NCBI GenBank assembly: GCA_029932675.1
Contig: JAOZPP010000007.1
Span: forward strand, 3,124-67,123
DNA length: 64,000 bases
From: a bacterium
GTDB taxonomy: Bacteria > SM23-81 > DAOVCL01
Direction: 5' to 3'
The notes below the pieces were generated by a model. The model was not told the DNA's origin. It ran no database searches and worked only from the letters and a program-made list of their open reading frames with translations. Positions 35,759-44,819 of the stretch are shown here, piece by piece (the stretch's first letter is position 1; each line of letters opens with the position of its first letter). Both the position numbers and the translations under genes were made by a program.

Positions 35759-36208
35759 CTATCTTGGCTTCACCAACCTTTTCGCTGGCCCAAGCTGTTG
35801 CACATCATAAGTGACCTTTTTCACTACTTCAGCGAATTTCTCCCCTTCACCCGCGGATACCCAGGAGAACTGCACCCTCCCCGGTTCCACCCCAACGAAC
35901 TCCAAGGCTGTTTTCAGGATAGCAAACTTCCTCCTGGCCACATAATTGCCAGAGATATAATGACAATCTCCCGGATGACATCCGGAGATAAGCACACCAT
36001 CGAAACCGTTCTGAAGACATTTAAGGACGAAGAGAGGGTTTATCCTTCCAGAACAGGGGACCCTAACCACGCGGATATTCGGCGGATATTGGATACGGGA
36101 CACCCCGGCCAAATCTGCCCCTGCATAGGAGCACCAGGTGCAGAGGAAGGCGATTATTTTGGGTTGCCAGGGTTGGTCTTCGGTCTTCGGTTTTCGTCCT
36201 TCGCTCAT
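35759..36208 (-). CDS. flxD: FlxD (MvhD family) electron-transfer subunit
   Basis: A 149-residue MvhD-family protein with CTWCSYAGAD, VPCSGRINPL and GCHPGDCHYISGNYVARRK. It joins the Flx module to HdrA. The first 14 residues (SEGRKPKTEDQ) are encoded by a TTCGG-rich repeat (36174-36203) and are absent from the paralogues, so the gene has gained an N-terminal leader from repeat DNA. It follows the tandem HdrA gene after a 76-bp gap. Confidence 0.9.
   Translation of the reverse strand: MSEGRKPKTEDQPWQPKIIAFLCTWCSYAGADLAGVSRIQYPPNIRVVRVPCSGRINPLFVLKCLQNGFDGVLISGCHPGDCHYISGNYVARRKFAILKTALEFVGVEPGRVQFSWVSAGEGEKFAEVVKKVTYDVQQLGPAKRLVKPR
36174..36203. repeat. TTCGG-rich repeat at the 5' end of flxD
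   Basis: Units of GGTCTTCGG and GGTTTTCG encode the extra N-terminal residues GRKPKTED of flxD. The same units occur at 7371-7400. Confidence 0.6.
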
Positions 36209-36284
36209 TTCCTTAGCGCTTTAATTAGGTTCCTGATCATCCTTGAGATGTGACCTGTCTCCTCCAGGATATTGTTCACTTCCT

Positions 36285-39200
36285 CTAACCGGTTACTGAA
36301 CTAACCGCCTCAAATATCTGTTTGTTGGTGAATCCCCTTAAATCTATGGCCCCAGATCTACAGGATGCACTACAGGCGCCGCAGCCTTTACAGAGCGCCT
36401 CATTTATCTCGGCCACTTGCCTATGATCTGTGGTCTCCTCTTTCATCTCTATCGCTGAATAGGGACATACCTCGATACATACTCCACACCCTGAACATAG
36501 GTACGGGTTGACCCAGCATATCGTACCCTCTGACTCGATGGTCTTCTTGCTTAGGAGGGTCAAAGCCCTTGCCGCAGCGGCCTTGGCCTGCACAATTGAT
36601 TCATCGATATATTTGGGGCTATGGGCAAGCCCACACATAAAAACTCCATCATTGGCGAAATCTACTGGCCTTAACTTCAGGTGGGCCTCCAAGAAGAATC
36701 CCTCTTTGTTCAGGGGAACCTTAAGCAGCTTTGCCAACTCCTCATTTTGAGCTGGAGCATCTATGGGCACGGAGAGCACTAACAGATCGGCCTCGATGAC
36801 AATTTTTTGCCCCAGTATTGGATCAAAGACGGTTACACTTAAACGACTTTCCGGATCTTCCCTGTCGATAGGCTCAACCAGGGGTTTATTATCTAAGTCA
36901 TACCTAAGGAAGCAGACCCCCTGATCACGTGCCTTCCCATAGTATCTCTCTCTTAACCCATAAGTTCTAATATCCCTGTAGAGAATGTAAACATTTGTGG
37001 TAGGCCTCATTTCCTTTATTTTTATTGCGTTCTTTATTGCCTCGCCACAGCAGACACGGCTGCAATAGGGACGATCCCCCTGACGAGAATCCACACATTG
37101 AACCATCACCACTGTTCGCAGGTCGAGGAACGGTAAGTGGGAATTGGCCAAGTAACTCTCTAACTCCCTTTGGGTGAGGACCCTCTTGTTTTCACCCCTT
37201 AAGTATTCCTTAGTCTTATGTTCCTCCGCCCCAGTGGCCACGATTACCACACCGTGTTCAATCTCAGTATTCGGTTTGCGGTCTCCGGCCTTCGCCGATA
37301 ACCGATTACCGTTAAATGACAAGCGTGTTTTAAAGTTTCCTACATATCCGCTAATCTCCTCAATATGCGCATTGGTATAGACCGTGATATGTTTCTCCCC
37401 TTTTACCCTCTCCACGGTCTCCTGGAGCAGTCTCTGTGAATCTTCGCCCTCCAATGTATAGTAGATATTCCGCAGATTGCCTCCCAGTTGGTCCTCCTTT
37501 TCCACCAGGATGACCTCATAACCAGCATCGGCCAGGGATAGGGCAGCCACCATACCGGAGAGTCCACCCCCAATCACCAGGGTTCGAGGGTTAATCTCTA
37601 TAGGAAGCCTCTTCAACGGGGAAAGCTCCCTGGCCTTGGCCACCCCCATACTCACCAGGTCCTTTGCTTTCTCTGTGGCCAATTCCGGTTCATCCATATG
37701 TGCCCAACTACACTGATCCCTGATATTGGCCATCTCAAATAGGTATTGGTTCAAACCAGCCTCCCGCAAGGTCTCCCGGAAGAGTGGCTCATGGGTCCTG
37801 GGGGTGCAGGCGGCAACTACGACCCTATTGAGGTTATGCTCCTTAATCCTTTCCTTAATGGTATTCAAACAGTCCTGGGAGCAGGCATAGAGGAGATCCT
37901 CTGCATGCACCACATAGGGCAGACCTTTGGCAAATTCGACAACCTCACCCACAGCCACAACCCCAGCGATATTTATCCCACAATGGCAGATAAAGCAACC
38001 AACCCTGGGGCGATCACCGACCACATCCCTCTCCTCAGGGAATTGTTTCCTCGATAACTTCTCTTGTCTTTCTAAAGCCAAAAGTCTCGTGCAAGAGGCA
38101 ACAGCAGCAGAGGCCGACATCACCGATTCAGGGATGTCTTTGGGCCCACTCGTCGCCCCACAAACGAATATGCCGGAACGCATCGTGCTCAATGGGGAGA
38201 AGGGGTCAGTTTGACAAAATCCATATCGGTCGAGTTTGATGTTCAGCTTATCTGCCAACTCCCCTAACCCTTTCCGGGGTTCTAAGCCCACGGAAAGGAC
38301 AATTAGATCGAACTCCTGGGTATCCCTTTTACCGTTTTCGTGAGTGAACTGAAGCCTTAAGCTATTACCATTTGATCCGCTGATCTCAGCTCCTCGAGCG
38401 CGAATGAACTTAACCCCGAACTGGGACTCTGCCCTCTCATAATACTTATCAAAGTCCTTCCCAAAGGCTCGGATATCCATAAAGAAGATGGAGGTCTCTA
38501 AACCCTTAATATGTTCTTTGGCGATAATTGCCTCTTTGATTGCATACATACAGCAAACGGAGGAACAATAATCGTTGCCCATTCCCAAGTCCCTTGAGCC
38601 CACACATTGAACAAAGGCAATACTCCTTGGGGGCTTACCATTTGATGGGCGCAGGATATGGCCCCTCTGTGGGCCGGAAGCTGAGAGCATCCTTTCAAAT
38701 TCAATGGAGGTTACTACATCCCTATATCTTTTATAACCATATTGGCCATAAGCTAATGGGTTATAAGGATCGATCCCAGTTGCTAAAATAACCGCGCCAC
38801 AATTTAAAACGATCTCCCTGTCCTCGTCCTCAAAATTTATGGCCGATGCTGGACAGGTCTTCTCACATAACCTACATGCCCCCTTAGTTAGATAGAGACA
38901 ATGTTGGGCATCTATGAGGTAGTTCGAGGGGATGCTTTGCAGGAAATATCGGTAAATCGCCTTCCGTTGGCGAAGGCCCATATCAAACTCATCGGTTACC
39001 TTTACTGGGCACTTCTCCTCACAGAGGCCACAGGCCACACATTTTTGGGGATCGACGTATTTGGCGCGTTCTACTATGGAACAGGTGAAATTGCCGGCTT
39101 CACCGGATATGGAAGCAAGTGAGGAGTTGGTGTAAAATGTAATACTGGGATGCCGCGCACACTCACTCATCTTCGGGGCGAGGATACATATGGAACAATC

Positions 39201-39365
39201 GTTGGTGGGAAATGTCTTGTCTAATTGGGGCATCCGGCCGCCAATGGAGGGGGTCTCCTCTACCAAGTGAACGTCTGCACCCAATTCGGCCAGGTCAAGG
39301 GCGGCCTGAATCCCCGCTATCCCCGCGCCGACGACTAAGACGGATTTATTATGGTTACCCTCCAT
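36285..39365 (-). CDS. hdrA: tandem-fused HdrA (two HdrA modules)
   Basis: About 1026 residues. The first module has the FAD motif VVGAGIAGIQA, site FPTNDCSICIL, and the inserted ferredoxin (CVACGLCEEKCP, CRLCEKTCPA). The second begins with VGCFICHCGINIAG, has VIGGGLSGMVA, lacks the CxxC site and inserted ferredoxin, and ends in CSGCGVCIEVCP and CKGCGACSASCR. It is the same layout as the giant HdrA but without the GltD module. ATG 39365 (MEGNHNKSVLVVGAG) is the likely start; an in-frame TTG lies 26 codons upstream. It leads the flxDCBA-hdrC group. Two flavins in one chain suggest a dedicated bifurcating dimer. Confidence 0.87.
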   Translation of the reverse strand: MEGNHNKSVLVVGAGIAGIQAALDLAELGADVHLVEETPSIGGRMPQLDKTFPTNDCSICILAPKMSECARHPSITFYTNSSLASISGEAGNFTCSIVERAKYVDPQKCVACGLCEEKCPVKVTDEFDMGLRQRKAIYRYFLQSIPSNYLIDAQHCLYLTKGACRLCEKTCPASAINFEDEDREIVLNCGAVILATGIDPYNPLAYGQYGYKRYRDVVTSIEFERMLSASGPQRGHILRPSNGKPPRSIAFVQCVGSRDLGMGNDYCSSVCCMYAIKEAIIAKEHIKGLETSIFFMDIRAFGKDFDKYYERAESQFGVKFIRARGAEISGSNGNSLRLQFTHENGKRDTQEFDLIVLSVGLEPRKGLGELADKLNIKLDRYGFCQTDPFSPLSTMRSGIFVCGATSGPKDIPESVMSASAAVASCTRLLALERQEKLSRKQFPEERDVVGDRPRVGCFICHCGINIAGVVAVGEVVEFAKGLPYVVHAEDLLYACSQDCLNTIKERIKEHNLNRVVVAACTPRTHEPLFRETLREAGLNQYLFEMANIRDQCSWAHMDEPELATEKAKDLVSMGVAKARELSPLKRLPIEINPRTLVIGGGLSGMVAALSLADAGYEVILVEKEDQLGGNLRNIYYTLEGEDSQRLLQETVERVKGEKHITVYTNAHIEEISGYVGNFKTRLSFNGNRLSAKAGDRKPNTEIEHGVVIVATGAEEHKTKEYLRGENKRVLTQRELESYLANSHLPFLDLRTVVMVQCVDSRQGDRPYCSRVCCGEAIKNAIKIKEMRPTTNVYILYRDIRTYGLRERYYGKARDQGVCFLRYDLDNKPLVEPIDREDPESRLSVTVFDPILGQKIVIEADLLVLSVPIDAPAQNEELAKLLKVPLNKEGFFLEAHLKLRPVDFANDGVFMCGLAHSPKYIDESIVQAKAAAARALTLLSKKTIESEGTICWVNPYLCSGCGVCIEVCPYSAIEMKEETTDHRQVAEINEALCKGCGACSASCRSGAIDLRGFTNKQIFEAVSSVTG
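37269..37312. repeat. in-frame repeat insertion in tandem hdrA
   Basis: TTCGG/CCGATAACCGATTACCG-type units encode the segment NRLSAKAGDRKPN at a variable loop of the second HdrA module. The GltD-containing paralogue has a shorter variant here (near 28810-28850). Confidence 0.5.
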
Positions 39366-39496
39366 AACCTCAGAATTTTCTCTTATCTTGAATGGAACCT
39401 TCTTCGTGGCTCCTGTGGCTGCCCATTTAGTTAGTTTGGACAACCACTGCTTAATTAAGCTCCCCTGATAGTTACCTTTTTTCTATAATCCTTGAC

Positions 39497-39943
39497 TTAT
39501 AAATAATCTTGTAAGACCAAAATTTTTATCTCTTTTACTTGCTTAAGCTTATTGTCGTTGGTAAGAAAAACCTCAGCTCCCACCTCGATGGCAGTAGATA
39601 GCTGGATCGCATCCAAGCCATGTAGTTTGGAGTATTTCCCCCTGAGTCGTCCTGCCCTCTCCGCTATGTCCGCTGATATCTCCATAAGATTGAGATTCCT
39701 TCCCTTTCTCAAAAACTCTGCAAACCTTCTTGCCAACTCCTCTTGCCCCATGTGAATCGGCTTAGGAAGAACTTCAGCAAGGGTTATGACTGAAGAAAAG
39801 GCAACCAATGTCCCAGCTTGAAAAGCATAAACTACTTCCTTAGCAAGAGGGCCAAATTGAGGATGAGCCTCAATATAATAGATGATAGGTGCAGTGTCTA
39901 TGAAGACCGTATTGATCTGAGAAAGCTCGTGTGCTAATGTCAT
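39497..39943 (-). CDS. vapC: PIN-domain ribonuclease toxin (VapC family)
   Basis: A 148-residue PIN domain with the acidic residues in place: FIDTAPIIYYIE near residue 15, TLAEVLPKP near 55, GLDAIQLSTA near 107 and FLTNDNKL near 130. VapC toxins cleave tRNA or rRNA loops. Its start overlaps the stop of the antitoxin gene by 4 bp. It is the only toxin-antitoxin pair in the redox locus and sits between two Hdr subclusters. Confidence 0.85.
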   Translation of the reverse strand: MTLAHELSQINTVFIDTAPIIYYIEAHPQFGPLAKEVVYAFQAGTLVAFSSVITLAEVLPKPIHMGQEELARRFAEFLRKGRNLNLMEISADIAERAGRLRGKYSKLHGLDAIQLSTAIEVGAEVFLTNDNKLKQVKEIKILVLQDYL

Positions 39944-40158
39944 TCCCTATCTTCCCTTAATCGGTTAATATACTCTTGGGCATTCTCGCCTTCCCAGAGC
40001 CCTTTCCCAAGCCCATAAAGCTCACCCCAATCAAGATATTCCCTTTTAATAACCCCCTTTTCCCTTAATTGATGGATAAGTTTCTCCACCAATTCTAACT
40101 GCTCTTCAAGTGTAAGCTTCTTAGTTTCCTTTTGGATTTTCTCTAACAGGGTCTGCAT
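39940..40158 (-). CDS. vapB: VapB-type antitoxin
   Basis: A 72-residue protein. The N-terminal 35 residues form an amphipathic helix region (TLEEQLELVEKLIHQLREKG), and the C-terminal tail (LWEGENAQEYINRLRED) would wrap the PIN toxin. It overlaps vapC by 4 bp, the usual antitoxin-first order. There is no obvious AbrB or RHH fold, so DNA binding is uncertain. Confidence 0.75.
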   Translation of the reverse strand: MQTLLEKIQKETKKLTLEEQLELVEKLIHQLREKGVIKREYLDWGELYGLGKGLWEGENAQEYINRLREDRE

Positions 40159-40279
40159 CTTCCCCTCTCTCCCATCATCTATTTATGGCTTTTTGTATTC
40201 AGCCTATACTCCTTACTGCCTGGATAAGGCTTAGATCCCTTTGCGCCTTCAAACCCTAACCCCTTCCTTTATATATGAA

Positions 40280-40322
40280 GCTTCGCCCAATTTATCTCAT
40301 CTATACTTGATTGAGGCGAAGC
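40280..40322. repeat. GCTTCGCC inverted repeat between vapB and mvhD
   Basis: GCTTCGCC (40280-40287) and GGCGAAGC (40315-40322) can pair around a 27-nt AT-rich loop in the 201-bp gap. It could end the FrhB/MvhD transcript or be an operator of vapBC. No T-run supports a terminator. Confidence 0.35.
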
Positions 40323-40359
40323 TCCGCCAATCCTTTAATCCGTTAATTTCCTAACTGTT

Positions 40360-40785
40360 TTACAGGAAGACCTCTTTCTTTACCGGATTGGGACCCTTCT
40401 TCTTTATCCTCTCGGTGTAATCGGTAATCACATCGGCAAACCGCCGCCCCTCGGAGGCAGAGATCCAGGAGAGCCTCAACCTATCTGCCTCCAGACCTAA
40501 CTCCTCAAAGATCTTCCTCAACACCGCGTAGCGTCTCCGGGTATAATAGTTCCCTCGCTGATAGTGGCAGTCGCCTGGATGACAGCCGGCCACCAGCACA
40601 GCATCCGCCCCCCTTAAGAAGGATGATATCACAAAGAGCGGATCCACCCTGCTCGAACACATCACCCGGATGGGCAGGATGGAAGGTGGATACTGGATAC
40701 GGGAGACCCCAGCCAGATCGGCACCTGCATAGGTGCACCATTTACAGAGGAAGCCTATTATCCGCGGCATAAAATCTTCTTCCAT
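40360..40785 (-). CDS. mvhD: MvhD-like electron-transfer protein
   Basis: A 141-residue MvhD with CKWCTYAGAD, VMCSSRVDPL and GCHPGDCHYQRGNYYTRRR. A second ATG five codons in (MPRIIGF) is an alternative start. Its C-terminal GPNPVKKEVFL matches that of the copy at 46118 (GPNPVKEKTSL), so the two are recent duplicates flanking the split-HdrA/FrhB group. Confidence 0.9.
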   Translation of the reverse strand: MEEDFMPRIIGFLCKWCTYAGADLAGVSRIQYPPSILPIRVMCSSRVDPLFVISSFLRGADAVLVAGCHPGDCHYQRGNYYTRRRYAVLRKIFEELGLEADRLRLSWISASEGRRFADVITDYTERIKKKGPNPVKKEVFL

Positions 40786-40794
40786 AACTCCTTC

Positions 40795-41901
40795 CTATTC
40801 CTCTATTTCGGTAAGTTCCACCTCTTCAAATGTGGCCAAGGGGACATCCTCCTCCACATCTTTGCCAGGGATGTAATCAAATATCTTCTGAACTGCCTCC
40901 CCAACCTGTAGGAAGATGGCCGAAAGCGGAATGTCAACCGGGCAAACATCGGTGCAACTACCGCATCCGACGCAGGATATGCCCACATGGGTAAGCCTCC
41001 CTAAATGATAGAATATCGTATTGGGGGGGATCCTTACCCCACCACGCTTCTTCAGTTCCTCCTCATAAGTGGAGGGCTCATACTCATAGTCAAAGGAGTC
41101 AAAGGTGCATAGATTACAATAACAGATTGGACAAGCACTGCGACAACCCCGGCAGCCGATACACCTACTAAAGATCTCTATCAATCCATCCATACCCAAC
41201 CCACTCAGTTGCCCTTGATCGTAGAGGCTCTTCTTCTCCGCCAACCTCTCCTCCCGGTGAGCATGCAGCTCGGCGGTTTCCAACTCCCCTTCAGAGAGTT
41301 TACCCCCTACCCCCTTCACCAATTCGGCTCCCTTGGCTGTGTTGAGAAAGAGGATACACCTCTTGTCCACATCTTTGTTACCAACAAGAGATATGGTAAT
41401 ATCTGCGTTATAGGGGATGAAATGCTCACAGGCCCTACAGGTGGGCCTTATCTCCGGAACGACCTTGCCACTTTTCACCGCTTCCCAATATTGGGTCTGT
41501 TTCCCCTCGATCTCTCCATTGGCAGAGGCCTTTAAGGGATAGACCCCAGGGCAGGTGAAGGAGATAAACAAAAAGCCCTCTAAGCTGCCCTGTTCCCTTT
41601 TCACCAGCTCCACCAAAGCCCTGAGCTCGCAAGGCCTAACCACCACGGCCACCGGACCTTCAACAGGCCCCTTTAAGGTGAGACGGGAAAGTAACTGACC
41701 GGCATTACTGGGCATTGAGGGAAATAAGGGCACGGCTTCCTCCATCATCTGAGGGTCGGTTATCAGTGAGTAGTTCACCGCTCCATTTGTGGTCCTTCTC
41801 AACGCAAAGACAGCCTTGACCTGGCCATTCCTCAGGCTCTGGCCGAGCAGCTCGCGAATCCCCGCCTCAGTGCCCTTGTCTAATTCCAGAAACTTAGCCA
41901 T
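40795..41901 (-). CDS. FrhB/FlxC-like iron-sulfur protein
   Basis: A 368-residue protein. The N-terminal half has the FrhB/FdhB signature VVVRPCELRALVEL and FTCPGVYPL, plus CRACEHFIP. The C-terminal half carries CIGCRGCRSACPICYCNLC and CVGCGSCTDVCP, ending PLATFEEVEL. Family members bind FAD and clusters and move electrons between a carrier (F420, NAD(P)H or formate dehydrogenase) and HdrA. It overlaps or abuts a paralogue upstream. No hydrogenase or FdhA gene is next to it, so its donor is unknown. Confidence 0.82.
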   Translation of the reverse strand: MAKFLELDKGTEAGIRELLGQSLRNGQVKAVFALRRTTNGAVNYSLITDPQMMEEAVPLFPSMPSNAGQLLSRLTLKGPVEGPVAVVVRPCELRALVELVKREQGSLEGFLFISFTCPGVYPLKASANGEIEGKQTQYWEAVKSGKVVPEIRPTCRACEHFIPYNADITISLVGNKDVDKRCILFLNTAKGAELVKGVGGKLSEGELETAELHAHREERLAEKKSLYDQGQLSGLGMDGLIEIFSRCIGCRGCRSACPICYCNLCTFDSFDYEYEPSTYEEELKKRGGVRIPPNTIFYHLGRLTHVGISCVGCGSCTDVCPVDIPLSAIFLQVGEAVQKIFDYIPGKDVEEDVPLATFEEVELTEIEE

Positions 41902-43105
41902 CTTTCTCCTTGGTTTCCGAGGATGCTCCCTGTGGGGCGTCCTCTACCTCCTCTAATTCTTCCTCCTTATAGGTGGCCAGAGGGATGGGTTCATCCGTGC
42001 TTCTCCCAGGGAGATACCCGAAATACTCCTGGGCCTCATCGGCAACCAGGCTAAACACCTGAGCTACTGGGATATCCATTGGACAGGCGTCCTCACATGT
42101 CCCGCAGGATACGCAGGAGAGGCTCATATGGGACATCCTACCTACCTGAAAGAGAATTGTATCGGGTAAAAAACGGATGCTTCCCCAATCCCCTGCCCTT
42201 CTCAAGTAATCATCGGGGGGATGTTTTACCGCCTCCGAGTCGAAGTAGCAGAGCCGACAGTAGCAGACAGGACAGACTCGCATACAGTTGTGACAATTAA
42301 TGCATTTGTCGAATGTTTCCAGCAGATTATTCAACCCCCTCACCTTAGATTTCATCTCCTCTTGAGCCCTTCTTCTTTCCTCCCCCCTCTTTTTGGTCAG
42401 CTCATTGGCTCGATCTCTCCAAGCAGAAAGGATATCCCCTCCCGCCGCAGGGACGAGATCCAACTTCGCCAATATCTCCTCGCCCGCAGGGCTGTAAGGT
42501 ATAAGAAGAACCTCACCATCTTCTATCCCTAACAGTCCAATGTGCAGGTCCACAACCATACCAGCTCCATCATCGGATAGGGGAGCAGTAAACCGATGGC
42601 ATATCTGGCAAACTGGCCTTACCTTCCTATCCCCCCACTTTTCCAACACCTCCCCGAATGCGGCCATCCCTTTCTCTGGGTCGGCAGCGAAATCCTTCAC
42701 CGGTAGAACACCGGGGCAATCGATGCTGATCAGAAATATGTTCTCTAAATCCACTTGGGCGAGCTTAAAGAGCTCTATAGTCGCCCTTACCTCACAGGGA
42801 CGCATCAGGGCAGCGACTTTCCTTGGTGCCTTACCCCGGCGGGTAAGACTAGAGACTGCCTTCCCCCCCTGAACTGGCATAATTGGCGGTAACGGAGAGC
42901 CCCTATCCTCAAGAAGTGCTTTGTCCTGCACCAGAACATAGGGGAAAGAATCGCCGCCTGGAGCCTTCACCGGGAGAAGGAGGGCATCAAAGCATCCCTC
43001 CGCCAATGTCCTCTTCAGGAAACCGAGGACGGTCTCCAGAGAGCTTTTCCCCCCGCTGAAAGCTGCCCCTTTCAAGCCCTCCCCTTCCTTCTTGGGATCA
43101 CTCAT
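41894..43105 (-). CDS. FrhB/FlxC-like iron-sulfur protein, second copy
   Basis: A 403-residue paralogue of the protein at 40795-41901, with ALMRPCEVRATIEL, IDCPGVLPV, CQICHRF, CINCHNCMRVCPVCYCRLC and CVSCGTCEDACP, ending PLATYKEEEL. A charged segment (about 235-265) is extra. It overlaps the next gene by 8 bp and is itself overlapped 4 bp with the upstream HdrA. The tight coupling of two such proteins suggests a heterodimer acting with the split HdrA pair. Confidence 0.82.
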   Translation of the reverse strand: MSDPKKEGEGLKGAAFSGGKSSLETVLGFLKRTLAEGCFDALLLPVKAPGGDSFPYVLVQDKALLEDRGSPLPPIMPVQGGKAVSSLTRRGKAPRKVAALMRPCEVRATIELFKLAQVDLENIFLISIDCPGVLPVKDFAADPEKGMAAFGEVLEKWGDRKVRPVCQICHRFTAPLSDDGAGMVVDLHIGLLGIEDGEVLLIPYSPAGEEILAKLDLVPAAGGDILSAWRDRANELTKKRGEERRRAQEEMKSKVRGLNNLLETFDKCINCHNCMRVCPVCYCRLCYFDSEAVKHPPDDYLRRAGDWGSIRFLPDTILFQVGRMSHMSLSCVSCGTCEDACPMDIPVAQVFSLVADEAQEYFGYLPGRSTDEPIPLATYKEEELEEVEDAPQGASSETKEKDG

Positions 43106-44796
43106 CTCAATGTCTCCATAAGCTCATGATAAATCTGTCTAAATGTAAAATGTCTATGCCGAGCAGCGCCTGAGGGACAGGCTGCCGCACAATTGCCACA
43201 CCCACGACAGAGGACCTCATTGACTACAGATATCCTCCTGAGCTCATCAAATGTTATCGCATTGTAGGCACAGACAGAGATACAGGTCTTGCAACCGATA
43301 CAGAACGCTTCCGATATCTCGGAGACCTTCACCTCTGGTTCCAACTTGCGCCCCGGAACCAGCGAAGCCAATATCTTCCCCGCGGCAGCCTCCGCTTGCA
43401 CTATGGATTCAGAGATCCCCTTTGGCCCCTGAGCGCAGCCAGCGATGTAGATGCCCTCCAAGGAGGTGGATACCGGCCCGAGCTTCTCATGTTCCTCGAT
43501 AAAGAAACCCTCAACTCCCCGGCCTATATTCAGGATCTCCGCAAGCTTAGCGGAACCATGAGCCGGCTCCATTGCTGTAGCCAAGATCACCATATCAAAA
43601 TTGCGCACCTCTAACCTACCGGATTCAGAGCTGTAATTTACCGCTACCCCCCCTTCCCCTTCGGAGATCTCCACCTTTTCAGCCCTAATGAAGTCAACTC
43701 CCTTTCCTTTGGTCTCCTCGTAAAACCTCTGATAAGGCTTGCCCGGGAGACAGAGGTCGGAATAGAATTGGCAAACCTGCACCTCCGGGATTTTTGACTT
43801 CAAATACTGGGCTAACTTGAGGGAATAGAGACAACAAACCCGGGAGCAGTAGCCCTTCTCCTGGCGGCCGACGCAATGGATGATGGCTACCGAGCGGGGA
43901 GCTCTCCCATCCTTGAGGAGGACCTTCCCCTGGGTGGGACCATCAGGGGAATTCATCCTCTCAAATTCCCCGGCAGTATAGACATTGTCCACCTTCCCAT
44001 ATCCATACTGAGGCAGCCCGCTGACATCAAACTCCTGCAGCCCAGTGGCCACAACAACTGCTCCCACATTGAGCTCCCTCTCCTCACCCCCCTTTTTCCT
44101 CACCGTAACCACAAAGTTGCCGAAGAAACCCAAAAGTTGCTCTACCTCGCTTTCAGTCATCAGCTCAATGTTCTTGTTCTCCACCACCTGCTTGATCTTT
44201 GGCTCCAATAGGGCAGAGGCAGATTCCATCCTGGGGAAGAGTTGCGCAAACCCCTTTACCTTACCGCCAATTGAGGACTCCCTCTCCACCAAGTAGACCT
44301 TCCTGGCCCTACTAGCCAAAAGCAAGCTGGCCTCAATCCCAGCAACTCCTGCCCCGATTACCAATACATCTGGGTTTGCCTCTATCTCCTTCTTTTCTAA
44401 GGGGATGTGGTAACGGACCCGACTAATTGCTGCCCGCACATACCTTATCGCCTTTTCGGTGGCTTCATCCTTGTCCTCGATGATCCAGGCACATTGCTCA
44501 CGGATGTTGGCAAGCTGAAAGAGGTAGGGGTTGAGGCCGGCCTCTTCACACACATTCATAAAGGTGAGCTCATGCTGCTTTGGGGAACAGGCAGCAACCA
44601 CCAAATGGGTCAGGCCGTGTTTCTCGATGTTCTCCTTGAGGAACTTCTTCCCCTCTTCGGAGCAGAGAAGTTTGTACCTCTCCGCCACTGCCACACCCTC
44701 AATGGAAGAAACTGCAGCGAGCACCCTTTCAATGTCCACCTTCTCCGCTATATTAGGTCCACATTCACATACATAGACGCCTATTTTCTCTTCCAT
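43102..44796 (-). CDS. HdrA-like protein, second half of a split HdrA pair
   Basis: A 564-residue protein. It has the N-terminal domain (GVYVCECGPNIAE), FAD motif (VIGAGVAGIEASL) and C-terminal ferredoxin (CIGCKTCISVCA, CRGCGNCAAACP). The usual CxxC site is MESASALL, so both cysteines are lost, and the inserted ferredoxin domain is absent. This is the same composition as the second module of the fused HdrAs at 36285 and 27803. ATG 44796 (MEEKIGVYVCECG) is the likely start. It follows the complementary HdrA-like gene with a short overlap. QmoB is a distant analogue. Confidence 0.86.
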   Translation of the reverse strand: MEEKIGVYVCECGPNIAEKVDIERVLAAVSSIEGVAVAERYKLLCSEEGKKFLKENIEKHGLTHLVVAACSPKQHELTFMNVCEEAGLNPYLFQLANIREQCAWIIEDKDEATEKAIRYVRAAISRVRYHIPLEKKEIEANPDVLVIGAGVAGIEASLLLASRARKVYLVERESSIGGKVKGFAQLFPRMESASALLEPKIKQVVENKNIELMTESEVEQLLGFFGNFVVTVRKKGGEERELNVGAVVVATGLQEFDVSGLPQYGYGKVDNVYTAGEFERMNSPDGPTQGKVLLKDGRAPRSVAIIHCVGRQEKGYCSRVCCLYSLKLAQYLKSKIPEVQVCQFYSDLCLPGKPYQRFYEETKGKGVDFIRAEKVEISEGEGGVAVNYSSESGRLEVRNFDMVILATAMEPAHGSAKLAEILNIGRGVEGFFIEEHEKLGPVSTSLEGIYIAGCAQGPKGISESIVQAEAAAGKILASLVPGRKLEPEVKVSEISEAFCIGCKTCISVCAYNAITFDELRRISVVNEVLCRGCGNCAAACPSGAARHRHFTFRQIYHELMETLR

Positions 44797-44819
44797 CCCA
44801 GCACCTCTACATTTCCTAT

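Noticed and set aside
36209-36284. A short helical peptide frame (ending HISRMIRNLIKALRK) between the tandem hdrA and flxD.
   Set aside because: It has only a GTG start without a clear SD, and about 25 residues. The overlap with the flxD start is suggestive, but support is too weak to call a gene.
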